64,000 nt of DNA from Paenibacillus timonensis (lineage in GTDB: Bacteria > Bacillota > Bacilli > Paenibacillales > Paenibacillaceae). The notes under the pieces are model-generated. The model made no database searches and had not been told where the DNA came from. It worked only from the letters and a program-made list of their open reading frames with translations. Location of the stretch: assembly GCF_009725205.1 (NCBI RefSeq), contig NZ_WNZY01000007.1, positions 62,001 through 126,000 of the forward strand. Direction: 5' to 3'. The position numbers and the translations under genes were made by a program. Of this stretch, positions 54,984-63,387 are shown piece by piece; positions within the stretch are counted from its first letter, which is position 1, and each line of letters opens with the position of its first letter.

Positions 54984-55412
54984 TCACCCCGCTTCGGGGC
55001 GTGCGGACTTCTTCATCTTTCCCTTGCCGGAAGAGGCCGATGGCGTGGGGACGGGCGCGATTCGATCCATCTTGCTCGACCCATTCAGCAGGCCGCCTTC
55101 GACGATAATCAGCTTGGCAACCTCCACGTTGCCGTCGACCTGGCCGCTCGCCGTAATCGTCAATTTGCCCGTCGTAGAAACATCTCCGACGACTTTGCCA
55201 GCGACGATCACCTCGGCTCCTTTAATGTTAGACATGGCTTCGCCCGTTTCACCGATGATGACCTGGCCTTGGCATTCGATTTCGCCGTGGATCTGGCCCT
55301 CCACGCGCAAATTGGACTTGCATTCCAGCCTGCCTTCTACCAGGCTGCCTTGGCCGATCAGGGTGTCGGTCGGGCGGGGGGCTTTTTTGTTGTCTTTGAA
55401 CATCGCTGTCAT
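54984..55412 (-). CDS. bactofilin
   Basis: 142 residues. A short disordered N-terminus (MTAMFKDNKKAPRPTDT) and a right-handed beta-helix (about 18-110) with repeating G-x-L/I-x-G-x-I/V pattern (GSLVEGRLECKSNLRVEGQI, AEVIVAGKVVGDVSTTG), then a basic tail. Bactofilins polymerise without nucleotides and anchor shape- or motility-related machinery. It starts 23 bp after the M23 peptidase gene, a known bactofilin-peptidase pairing, so they probably act together on the wall. Confidence 0.93.
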   Translation of the reverse strand: MTAMFKDNKKAPRPTDTLIGQGSLVEGRLECKSNLRVEGQIHGEIECQGQVIIGETGEAMSNIKGAEVIVAGKVVGDVSTTGKLTITASGQVDGNVEVAKLIIVEGGLLNGSSKMDRIAPVPTPSASSGKGKMKKSARPEAG

Positions 55413-55435
55413 CGTCCTCCTTTTCCAAGTTTGAA

Positions 55436-56434
55436 TTACTTCAAATAAGGCATCGGATCGATCGCTTTGCCGCCTTTGACGATCTCGAAATGCAGGTGGG
55501 GCCCGGTGCTGCGTCCGGTATTGCCCAGATTGCCGATGCTTTCGCCTTTCTTCACCTCGTCACCGACGGAGACGTCGATATCGCTCAGATGCATGTACCA
55601 GCTTTGCAGGCCGCCCGGATGCTCGATCACGATGTATTTGCCGTGGGAGCCGTCCCGTTTGGCGGTAACAACCTTACCTGCGGCCGCGGCATAAACGGAG
55701 TCGCCTACTTTTCCGGCGATGTCGATCCCCGCGTGGAAGGCAGCTCGACCGGTGAAGGGATCGGTGCGGTAACCGAAATTGGAGGTCAGCCGCGTGGATA
55801 ACGTGGGCCATTCCGAGGGGGTGCCGGAGAGGGAATTTTGCGTCTGCTTCGCTTTTTTTAGCGTGAGCGGCACATTCTTCTCCATCTCGTCGAGCATGTC
55901 GTTCATCGCGGCAAAATCGTTCCGCGTGTCCGCAGCAAGCGCCTCGATTTCGTTCTCATGGACCGCAATGAACTCGCCGCCGACGCCGCTGTCTCCAAGC
56001 GCGTTCAACGATTCGTCCCAGGACAGCGAAGACAGCTTGCCCAGGTTCTTCGCATCGCCGTCTCCGTATTTATCGATAAATTTCTGAAGCTCCGCTTCGA
56101 GTTCGGCTACACGTTCCATTCGGTCCTTCATATCCTTCGATTGGCTAGACAAGGCAATCACTTCGTTCTGCAAGCGTTGAATCGCCTCGTCTTTGTTGGT
56201 TACCACCGCTTCGAAAGCCAGGGTTTGCTGCTCTAGCTTACTTTCCAGGCGGGAAACGGTTTGATCCGAATGAACCTGCAGGCTGATAATCAGTCCGGAA
56301 ATGGACAGCAGTGCCAGCAAAGGCACGGCAACCACAAGCGGCTTGGACACTTGCACCTGTTTGACGGGCCGGCCGGCATCCCGAAGGACAAGCAACGTCA
56401 TCCGATTGGGATTCGGTAAGCTTACGCTCTTCAT
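55436..56434 (-). CDS. M23 family membrane-anchored peptidoglycan endopeptidase
   Basis: 332 residues. A short basic N-terminus, one membrane helix (about 30-52), coiled coil (55-110), linker, and a C-terminal LytM/M23 domain with zinc ligands HAGIDIAG (HxxxD) and HLHFEI (HxH). These are complete, so it should be an active endopeptidase outside the membrane. Co-transcribed with bactofilin, which could position it through the cytoplasmic tail. Confidence 0.93.
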   Translation of the reverse strand: MKSVSLPNPNRMTLLVLRDAGRPVKQVQVSKPLVVAVPLLALLSISGLIISLQVHSDQTVSRLESKLEQQTLAFEAVVTNKDEAIQRLQNEVIALSSQSKDMKDRMERVAELEAELQKFIDKYGDGDAKNLGKLSSLSWDESLNALGDSGVGGEFIAVHENEIEALAADTRNDFAAMNDMLDEMEKNVPLTLKKAKQTQNSLSGTPSEWPTLSTRLTSNFGYRTDPFTGRAAFHAGIDIAGKVGDSVYAAAAGKVVTAKRDGSHGKYIVIEHPGGLQSWYMHLSDIDVSVGDEVKKGESIGNLGNTGRSTGPHLHFEIVKGGKAIDPMPYLK

Positions 56435-56614
56435 GGCATCCCCTCCCTACGCTTCGTTGGTTCTATATCTTATCTATTCCTATGATTCTTAAATCATGTC
56501 AAAAATCGGGTCCTGTCTGATATAAATGAAGGCTCCTGCCCTTGAATCGGAATGAACAAATGAATAAACCGCCGCCCGGATGGTTAATGATGATGGCAGG
56601 GGAGGGTGGACGTC

Positions 56615-58045
56615 ATGATCTGGTTGATCGGCATTTTGCTTCTTTTTATCGTACATATCGCTTTGATTCTGCTGCTTGAATTCCGCAATCCCGGTAAAGC
56701 CATTGCTTGGATGTTCATTTTATTCTTATGTCCCCCTTTGGGGCCTGTTCTCTACTATCTCATGGCTCGCGAATATAAGAAGCGCAAGAGGCTGCTGCAT
56801 CGGGGGCCGGTTCTGTTCCAAAGCCTCCGAGACCAGTTGCTCTCCCAGTCGGCGACCGTGGAAACCTTGGAGGGGATGAGGAACCCCGAGTTTGTTCATC
56901 AAGAGCGGCTTTACCGGCTGCTGACGCATCATGGGGCCAACCCGATTACGGGCGGAAACCGGACGGAAGTGTACTCCTCCGGAGAGAAGGCTTTTGGCGC
57001 GATGCTGGAACGGATGGAGCAGGCGCGGGATCATATCCATCTTGAATTTTACATCTTTCGCAGCGACATGATCGGATCGGCCTTTGCAGAGGTGATGATT
57101 CGCAAAGCTCGGGAAGGGGTCAAGGTGCGGATGATCTGCGACGGGCTGGGGAGCATCAAGCTAGAGCCTGCATTCGTCAAACGGTTGAAGGATGCCGGCG
57201 TGGAGGTTTATTTCTTTCTGCCGCCCCGAGTGGCTGTGCGGAATCGCCGGGTAAACTATCGCAATCATCGCAAAATCGTCGTGGTAGATGGACGGATCGG
57301 GTTCGTGGGGGGATTAAACGTTGGCGACGACTATCTAGGCCTCTATGAAAAAATGGGGTATTGGCGCGACACGCATCTGCAGTTGGAAGGCGATTCGGTC
57401 CATTCTCTGCAGATCGCCTTCCTGGAGGATTGGTTGCTAGCTTCGGGTGAAGATCTCGGAGACCCCGCTTTGTTTCCGGCCCACGAAGGGCCTGGGCGGG
57501 AGCAGGTGCAGATCCTGACCAGCGCCCCCAATCGGACACGTAACCTGATCCAAGAAATGTGCTTTAATTCTATCGCGGTGGCGAAGCGCCGGATATGGAT
57601 CGCTTCGCCCTATTTTATTCCGGATCCCAGCGTCCATTTGGCGCTCAAAACAGCGGCGCTGAGCGGGGTCGAAGTGATCGTCATCATGCCTTATCATTCG
57701 GACAGCCGCTTGGTCAAGCTGGCTTCGTTATCCTATGTCGAAGAGCTGCTGCAGGCCGGGGTTAAGTTTGTTCAGTATACGAAGGGCTTTATACATGCCA
57801 AGGTGATGATCATTGACGGCCTGCTCGCTTCCGTGGGGACGGCGAACATGGACATGCGCAGCTTCTTCTACAACTTTGAAATGACCGCCTTGTTGTTTGA
57901 TCCGGATACGATCACACGACTGGAGCGCGACTTTCAGCAAGATCTGGCCGATTCGGTGCCGATCCTGCCGGAGGCATTCGCGGAGCGCTCACGGTGGCAA
58001 AAAGGGCTGGAACTGTTGGCCCGGCTGTTGTCCCCACTCTTATAA
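56615..58045 (+). CDS. cls: cardiolipin synthase
   Basis: 476 residues from ATG 56615 (GGGGAGGG 8 bp upstream; an in-frame GTG at 56606 overlaps that site). Two N-terminal membrane helices, then two phospholipase D domains with HKD motifs: NHRKIVVVDGRIGFVGG and IHAKVMIIDGLLASVGT. Joins two phosphatidylglycerols into cardiolipin and glycerol in the membrane. Convergent with the LigD polymerase gene, 9 bp apart. Confidence 0.95.
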   Translation: MIWLIGILLLFIVHIALILLLEFRNPGKAIAWMFILFLCPPLGPVLYYLMAREYKKRKRLLHRGPVLFQSLRDQLLSQSATVETLEGMRNPEFVHQERLYRLLTHHGANPITGGNRTEVYSSGEKAFGAMLERMEQARDHIHLEFYIFRSDMIGSAFAEVMIRKAREGVKVRMICDGLGSIKLEPAFVKRLKDAGVEVYFFLPPRVAVRNRRVNYRNHRKIVVVDGRIGFVGGLNVGDDYLGLYEKMGYWRDTHLQLEGDSVHSLQIAFLEDWLLASGEDLGDPALFPAHEGPGREQVQILTSAPNRTRNLIQEMCFNSIAVAKRRIWIASPYFIPDPSVHLALKTAALSGVEVIVIMPYHSDSRLVKLASLSYVEELLQAGVKFVQYTKGFIHAKVMIIDGLLASVGTANMDMRSFFYNFEMTALLFDPDTITRLERDFQQDLADSVPILPEAFAERSRWQKGLELLARLLSPLL

Positions 58046-58054
58046 TGGACAGCT

Positions 58055-58954
58055 TTAGGCGCGGATTGGGGCTTTCAAATGCTGCAAAATCAGCTTCAAG
58101 GATTGGGGGGGCACCGTTTCCAGCAAATCCCCGCGTTCCTTCAGCCGACTTCCGATATTCAGCAGATTGAAATCGGCAGGCTTAGGATTCTGTCGCACCT
58201 CGTCCCAGGTGAGCGGGGTCGAGACGCTGGCGGCTGCACGGGCTCGCGGAGTATACGGAGCTGCCAACGTTTTGCCGCCGTAATGCTGCAAATAATCGAA
58301 ATAGATTTTGTCGCCGCGGTCTTTCTTCAGCCTCTCGATGGTAAATAGATTCGGATGCTTCTCGGTCACGTACCTCGCGACGAAATGGCCGAAGGAACGC
58401 AGCTCGTCAAAGGTCACGCCGTATTCGATCGGCACGATGATCTGCACGCCGGTGGCACCGGACGTCTTCGGCACGGATTGCAAACCCAGCGACGTCAAGA
58501 TATCCCCGACCCTTGCGGCAGCCTCCATAATTCGCGGTTCGTCCTCCAACGTAGGATCGAGATCGATCATCCATTCGCACGGTAACTGCTCCCCGACATA
58601 ATGCAGCGAGGGATGGAATTCGATGCAGGCGAGGTTCCCGAGCCACAGCAGCACGGGCAGTCGGTCCAACACGACATAGTTGATGTTCTCATAGACCGCC
58701 GTACGGACGTATGGGGGCAGCGGATCAGGTGCGTTTTTCTGGTAAAAAAACTTGCCGTGGATGCCGCCCGGATAACGAATGGTCGTCAGCAAACGGTTGC
58801 GGCAGGATTTCAACAGGTACGGTGAAAGCTCGGCAAGCTTCTCCAAATACATCAGCTTCGTGATGCCAACTTCGGGCCAGAGCAGCTTGTCGGGGTTGGA
58901 GACGGGGACCTCTTCGCCTTCAACGGAGATGGTCCCTTTGATTGTTCGCGGCAT
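58055..58954 (-). CDS. LigD-type NHEJ polymerase domain protein
   Basis: 299 residues corresponding to the primase-polymerase domain of LigD as a stand-alone protein. Landmarks: VSNPDKLLWPEVGITKLMYLEKL at the start, catalytic DLDPT in WMIDLDPTLEDE, TSGATGVQIIVPI, and the DYLQHYGGKTLAAPY end. Fills gaps and adds nucleotides during non-homologous end joining. Divergent from the ligase gene, while Ku is 1.2 kb further on. Confidence 0.92.
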   Translation of the reverse strand: MPRTIKGTISVEGEEVPVSNPDKLLWPEVGITKLMYLEKLAELSPYLLKSCRNRLLTTIRYPGGIHGKFFYQKNAPDPLPPYVRTAVYENINYVVLDRLPVLLWLGNLACIEFHPSLHYVGEQLPCEWMIDLDPTLEDEPRIMEAAARVGDILTSLGLQSVPKTSGATGVQIIVPIEYGVTFDELRSFGHFVARYVTEKHPNLFTIERLKKDRGDKIYFDYLQHYGGKTLAAPYTPRARAAASVSTPLTWDEVRQNPKPADFNLLNIGSRLKERGDLLETVPPQSLKLILQHLKAPIRA

Positions 58955-59120
58955 GGCAGATCCTCCTTTCCGGATCGATTGGGGTTTGAGGTTAGGCTTG
59001 CCTAGGGGCCTGGAAACTATGAGCGAATGGAGGGGTTCGCGGAATGGTTCCCGAGGGCCGAGGGCAAACTTGGGGAGAAAGGTTGGACGTTGGAGTTAAA
59101 AGAGGAGGCTTGTGAGCCAC

Positions 59121-60068
59121 ATGGAATGGAAACCGGTCGCGCCGTTTGAACCGATTCGCAGCGATACAATCCCGCAAGGGGAAGAATGGGTGGCCCAGGT
59201 CAAGTGGGACGGAGTGCGGATGCTCACGTACAACGACGGCCGCGAGGTCAAGCTGATCAATCGGAAGGGGAACGACCGGTCCCTCCAATATCCGGAGTTC
59301 CAGGATACGAGCGCCTACTGCCGCGCGGGTTCGGTTATTCTCGACGGCGAAATGATCGCGCTCTCGGGCGGGAAGCCGTCGTTCCACGAAATCATGCGCC
59401 GCGACAGCCTGCGACGGGAGCAAGAGATCCGCTTTGCGTCCAGGCGGATTCCGGCGATTTACATGATATTTGACATCTTGCATCATGACGGCAAATGGGT
59501 GAACACGGAGCCGCTCGTGAATCGCCAGCAGCTGCTGCAAGAGATCGTGATCCCCTCCGAACGGGTGCAGCTTGTGCCTAACGTGGCGGACGGGGAGCTC
59601 TTGTTTGGTTTGATGCAGGAGCGGGGCTGGGAAGGGATCGTTTCGAAACGGCTGGACAGCGCTTATGCAATCGGAGGGAAGGATGCTCGCTGGGTCAAAA
59701 AGAAGCTGGCCCGTGATCTTTACGCGGCCATCGGCGGTGTGACGTACCGGGACGGTGGGGTGAACGCGATTTTGCTGGGATTGTACGATCCGGAGGGACG
59801 GTTCATCTATATTGGGCATGCCGGCAGCGGGAAATGGAAGGGGTCCGACTGGCGCGACTTGACGGAGAACGTGAAGCCGCTGATCGTGCCTAAACGGCCG
59901 TTCGCGAACATCCCTGAACGCATGAAAGGGGCCGTCTGGATTCAGCCGGCCCTCACTGTAAAGATTCAGTTCCTGGAATGGACGCCCGGCGGGACGATGC
60001 GCCACCCCATTATCCAGGGATGGGCGAATGTCCCGCCCGAGGCGTGCGACATGGGGCAAAGCATGTAG
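59121..60068 (+). CDS. ATP-dependent DNA ligase (LigD ligase-domain type)
   Basis: 315 residues from ATG 59121 (AGAGGAGG upstream). Adenylation Lys28 in KWDGVR, motif III DGEMIA, motif IV GWEGIVSKR, motif V ARWVKKKL, then an OB-fold to the C-terminus. Seals breaks in the Ku/LigD pathway. The polymerase domain is encoded separately on the other strand, unlike the fused LigD of B. subtilis. Convergent with ku. Confidence 0.92.
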   Translation: MEWKPVAPFEPIRSDTIPQGEEWVAQVKWDGVRMLTYNDGREVKLINRKGNDRSLQYPEFQDTSAYCRAGSVILDGEMIALSGGKPSFHEIMRRDSLRREQEIRFASRRIPAIYMIFDILHHDGKWVNTEPLVNRQQLLQEIVIPSERVQLVPNVADGELLFGLMQERGWEGIVSKRLDSAYAIGGKDARWVKKKLARDLYAAIGGVTYRDGGVNAILLGLYDPEGRFIYIGHAGSGKWKGSDWRDLTENVKPLIVPKRPFANIPERMKGAVWIQPALTVKIQFLEWTPGGTMRHPIIQGWANVPPEACDMGQSM

Positions 60069-60148
60069 GCGGGGGCGGCGGAAGGGCCAGTGGGACGAGG
60101 TACAGCGGCGTGGTATGGCGCGGTACGACCCGGCACAGCCGCGTCCCC

Positions 60149-61099
60149 CTACTTCGCCTCCGGCTTGGCGGCAGTGCGCCGCTTGGGCTTCGGCTTGACC
60201 GCGACGGTTGGCGTTGCGGTCCCGGCATCTGGTGCCGGAGCGGCTTCGGGCTCGGCCTTCGCTTTTTTGGCCGCCGGCTTGCGCGTACGCTTCGCCGGTG
60301 TGGCGGCCGCGGGACCCGGATCGGTAGCGACCGGCTTGACGGCTTCGATGCTGGCCTGCAACGCCGCCATCAGGTCGATGACGTTGGTCTCCGGCTTGGC
60401 CGGAGCCAAACTGATTTCCTCGCCTGCCACCTTTTGCTCGATCAAGTGCAGCAGTCCCTCACGGTAATCGTCGGTGTATTTCTCCGGCTCGAATGGGGTG
60501 GACAGCTGCTCGATCAGCATTTTCGCCATCGTTAGCTCCTTGTCGTTCACCTGAAGGTTCTCCGGCAAATTAGGTACTTGCGATATCGGCCGGATTTCGT
60601 CCGGGTAGAAAATCGTTTCGATCGCGAGGCATCCTTCCATCACGCGGATGGCAGCCAAGCTGCTTTTGGAGCGGATGGCGATTTTGGCGATGCCGATTTT
60701 GCCCGATTGGCGCATCGCTTCCAGCAAGAGTTGATAGGCGTTTCCGCCTGCCTGGTCCGGCGACAGATAATACGTTTTTTGAAAATAAATCGGATCGATC
60801 TCCTTCAAATCCACGAAATCGATGATGTTGATCGTTTTTTCGGCGTGGGCGGAGAGCTGCTCCAGCTCGTCTTTTTCGAATAGTACATACTTGCCCTTCT
60901 CGTATTCGTATCCCCGCGAGATTTCCTCCCAGTTCACGTCCACCTCGCAAGCCGGGCATCGCCGCACGTACGAAATTGGACTACCGCAAACCTGATGAAT
61001 GTATTTCATGGAGATGTCTTTGTCTTCGGTGGCCGAAAACATTTTGACCGGGACATGGACCAGCCCAAAGCTGATCGCCCCCTTCCAGACCGTATGCAT
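60149..61099 (-). CDS. ku: NHEJ protein Ku
   Basis: 316 residues. The Ku beta-barrel/bridge (about 1-255) starts MHTVWKGAISFGLVHVPV. Cys pairs CGSPISYVRRCPAC are present, and a tail of about 60 residues is rich in Lys, Ala and Pro (KRTRKPAAKKAK, KPKPKRR), a DNA-binding extension known from other bacterial Ku proteins. Forms a homodimer that loads on DNA ends and recruits the ligase. A SigG-like promoter lies 56 bp upstream, in line with forespore expression of ku in B. subtilis. Confidence 0.95.
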   Translation of the reverse strand: MHTVWKGAISFGLVHVPVKMFSATEDKDISMKYIHQVCGSPISYVRRCPACEVDVNWEEISRGYEYEKGKYVLFEKDELEQLSAHAEKTINIIDFVDLKEIDPIYFQKTYYLSPDQAGGNAYQLLLEAMRQSGKIGIAKIAIRSKSSLAAIRVMEGCLAIETIFYPDEIRPISQVPNLPENLQVNDKELTMAKMLIEQLSTPFEPEKYTDDYREGLLHLIEQKVAGEEISLAPAKPETNVIDLMAALQASIEAVKPVATDPGPAAATPAKRTRKPAAKKAKAEPEAAPAPDAGTATPTVAVKPKPKRRTAAKPEAK

Positions 61100-61154
61100 G
61101 GATTAAACCCCTTTCTTCTTTCCGTCGGATACTCGCTATAGATTCGCCTATTCG

Positions 61155-61183
61155 TAGTATGGTTATAAAAGTGGTTTCTATTT
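61155..61183 (-). promoter_or_regulatory. candidate SigG promoter of ku
   Basis: On the minus strand AAATA (61183-61179), 17-bp spacer, CATACTA (61161-61155). The -10 matches CATNHTA exactly and the -35 matches GHATR at four of five positions. Confidence 0.5.
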
Positions 61184-61291
61184 ACGCTCGTGATCATCCC
61201 CATTTGTTCCTGCGTTCTGCGGTTGCGGGGGGTGCGGCGGACCGATATAATGAGGACAGTGCCTTGCAGTGACCGGTGGAGGTAACACGGA

Positions 61292-61479
61292 CGTAACGGA
61301 CATCAGGGACGTTATTTGTCTGCATGTGTGAAGTTCCGGCCGTTAACGGACCGGAAAGACCTTATTTGCTTGTTTTGGGGTGTTTTTTCTGCCGGAAGGG
61401 CGGAATAACGTCTCCTGTGTCCGTTAGCACGGGAAATGTTCGGAAATGGAGCGAATAAGGTCATCTCGGTCCGTTAGCG
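61292..61479. repeat. four copies of a short interspersed repeat, two direct and two inverted
   Basis: Unit of about 27-29 bp, roughly TAACGGAC then 6-8 variable bases then GAC(G/C)TTATTTG. Copies: 61292-61318 (+), 61341-61369 (+), 61402-61428 (-), 61451-61479 (-), with starts about 49 bp apart within each pair. The 438-bp gap between ku and tsaE otherwise holds only the ku promoter and the tsaE ribosome site. The two orientations could fold into a large RNA or DNA hairpin. Confidence 0.8.
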
Positions 61480-61537
61480 AAACTTAGGTGTCTGACGGAT
61501 GATTTTGTTGGAGTCGCGATAAAGGTGGTAAGCTAGA

Positions 61538-62038
61538 GTGAGTGTGGAGGATAACAAGGGTAACCCCCCTGCGCAATGGGTTTACGAAGCCGAGGATCTA
61601 CAAGGGACGGAGCAGTTGGCGGCCGCATTAGCGAAGCTGGCGCTGCCGGGAACCGTGATCGCCTTGGACGGGGATCTCGGCGCGGGCAAAACGGCGTTCT
61701 CTCAGCTGTTTGCGAAGCACCTCGGCGTGAAGGACACGGTGAACAGTCCGACGTTTACTTTGATCAAGGAGTATGAGGGCAGGTTGCCTTTTTACCATAT
61801 GGATGTCTACCGGCTGTCGTTGGATGAGGCCGATGAGCTGGGGCTGGACGAGTATTTCTACGGAGATGGCGTCACCTTGGTGGAGTGGGCGAGTTTGATT
61901 GAGGAGCTGCTTCCGCAAGACGTGCTGCGCATCTACGTAGAGACGGTGTCAGCGATTGGACGGCGGATGCATATCAAGGGTCAGGGCGGAACCTATGAAG
62001 CATGGGTGTCGGCCCTGAAAGAGAATGGAGTATCCTGA
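61538..62038 (+). CDS. tsaE: tRNA t6A synthesis ATPase TsaE
   Basis: 166 residues, GTG start (AAAGGTGG upstream). P-loop LDGDLGAGKTAFSQ, followed by VNSPTFTLIKEYEG and FYHMDVYRL. TsaE hydrolyses ATP in the TsaBDE complex that transfers threonylcarbamoyl to A37 of ANN-decoding tRNAs. First gene of tsaE-tsaB-rimI-tsaD; the next start is 2 bp after its stop. Confidence 0.95.
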   Translation: MSVEDNKGNPPAQWVYEAEDLQGTEQLAAALAKLALPGTVIALDGDLGAGKTAFSQLFAKHLGVKDTVNSPTFTLIKEYEGRLPFYHMDVYRLSLDEADELGLDEYFYGDGVTLVEWASLIEELLPQDVLRIYVETVSAIGRRMHIKGQGGTYEAWVSALKENGVS

Positions 62039-62040
62039 AG

Positions 62041-62874
62041 ATGAACGAATACGAAAACATACGGCCACCGCAGCGGCTGTTGGCGTTTGACACCGCCACG
62101 TCCTCGCTGGCGGTGGCGGTAACGGAGGGCGGCCGCGTGCTGGCCGAACGAAATATCCATGCCGAACGGAACCATTCGGCATATTTGGTGACGGCGATCG
62201 GGGATTGCCTGGAGGCGGCAGGGCTCGCCAAGCAGGATGTAGATGGAATCGCCGTCGGGATTGGGCCAGGCTCCTACACCGGGATCCGGATTGCCGTCAC
62301 GACCGCCAAGACTTTGGCGTGGTCGTTACGGCTTCCGGTTTACGGTGTCTCGAGCCTGGCCGCTTTGGCGCTGGGCGGCTGGGCCGGCGCCAGCGGGCAA
62401 GACGCCGCCGCGCTGGGCGAGCTCGCCGCGCGGCGGGGCGAAGCAGGCCGCCGCGCCACCGCCGGCGGCCACTGGATCGCGCCGCTGATCGATGCGCGGC
62501 GCGGCCAGGCCTATACGGCGCTGTTCGGCGTACCCGCGCCGGGCGGATGGCCGGAGCGTCTCGAACCCGACGCGATCCGGCTCATGGACGGGTGGGCCGA
62601 CGAGCTCCAGCGGCAGCTGGAACAGCTGCCGCCGGACGAACGGCCGGCCCGCCTCTGGTTCGTGGGCGAGACCGAGAAGCACGAAGCGGCGATCGCGCCG
62701 CTGATCGCCGCCTTCGGCGAGCTTGTTCAGCTCGTGCCTTACGAGCTGGAAGGCGCTTGGATGGGAATCGCCGGCATGGCGCGCACGTGGCTGCCGGCGG
62801 ACGAGGTCCATGCGCTGGAGCCAAATTATACGCAGCTGGCCGAAGCCGAAGCCAAACGGCTGCGGAACGCGTAA
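62041..62874 (+). CDS. tsaB: tRNA t6A scaffold protein TsaB
   Basis: 277 residues from ATG 62041 (GGAGTATCC upstream). ASKHA fold with LAFDTATSSLAVAV and IGPGSYTGIRIAVTTAK motifs; dimerises with TsaD. An Ala/Gly/Arg-rich insert of about 25 residues (around residues 118-145) between LALGG and WIAPLIDARRGQAY is not typical, and the DNA there (about 62380-62560) is distinctly GC-rich. Likely a surface loop. Confidence 0.93.
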   Translation: MNEYENIRPPQRLLAFDTATSSLAVAVTEGGRVLAERNIHAERNHSAYLVTAIGDCLEAAGLAKQDVDGIAVGIGPGSYTGIRIAVTTAKTLAWSLRLPVYGVSSLAALALGGWAGASGQDAAALGELAARRGEAGRRATAGGHWIAPLIDARRGQAYTALFGVPAPGGWPERLEPDAIRLMDGWADELQRQLEQLPPDERPARLWFVGETEKHEAAIAPLIAAFGELVQLVPYELEGAWMGIAGMARTWLPADEVHALEPNYTQLAEAEAKRLRNA

Positions 62875-62892
62875 GGCGAGGGGGCGGCGAAG

Positions 62893-63387
62893 CTGGAACA
62901 AGAGATCGTATTTCGTAACATGAGGCTCGCGGACCTTCCGGACGTCATGGTCATTGAACATGAGTCGTTTTCGCTCCCATGGAGCGAGGAAGCCTTTCGC
63001 AACGAGTTGACCCATAATCATTTTGCCCGTTATCAAATCATGGAAATTCACGGCGAACCGATCGGGTACGCCGGGATGTGGACGATCCTCGACGAGGCCC
63101 ACATCACGAACATCGCGGTTCGAACCGCTTACCGCGGACGTCATCTCGGGGAGAAGCTGCTGCGCCGGATGATGGACTGGGCGGTGGAGCTGGGGATGGT
63201 TCGGATGACGCTGGAGGTGCGGGTGTCCAACGGGGTCGCCCGCGCGCTATATGAGAAAATGGGCTTTGCCCCGGCGGGCGTGCGCAAAGGGTATTATTCC
63301 GATAATCATGAAGATGCAATCATAATGTGGTGCGAGCTGCCAGGATCGCAGTCGGAGACCGGGGAAGGAAGCGAAAGTTTGTGGTAA
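62893..63387 (+). CDS. rimI: ribosomal protein S18-alanine N-acetyltransferase RimI
   Basis: 164 residues if the start is CTG 62893 (AGGGGGC upstream), 155 from ATG 62920. I prefer CTG because the family normally begins with a strand like EIVFRNM, which the ATG version lacks. GNAT fold with [15 protein letters not shown], acetyl-CoA loop [14 protein letters not shown] and [19 protein letters not shown]. Acetylates the N-terminus of ribosomal S18. Overlaps tsaD by 7 bp. Confidence 0.92.
   Translation: MEQEIVFRNMRLADLPDVMVIEHESFSLPWSEEAFRNELTHNHFARYQIMEIHGEPIGYAGMWTILDEAHITNIAVRTAYRGRHLGEKLLRRMMDWAVELGMVRMTLEVRVSNGVARALYEKMGFAPAGVRKGYYSDNHEDAIIMWCELPGSQSETGEGSESLW

Noticed and set aside
58992..60059. 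355-residue open frame antisense to the DNA ligase
   Set aside because: Shadow of the ligase gene whose motifs are intact; composition is Pro/Arg/His-rich as expected for an antisense frame.
62205..62918. 237-residue Arg/Ala-rich frame overlapping tsaB
   Set aside because: Product of high GC in the tsaB insert; no protein features.
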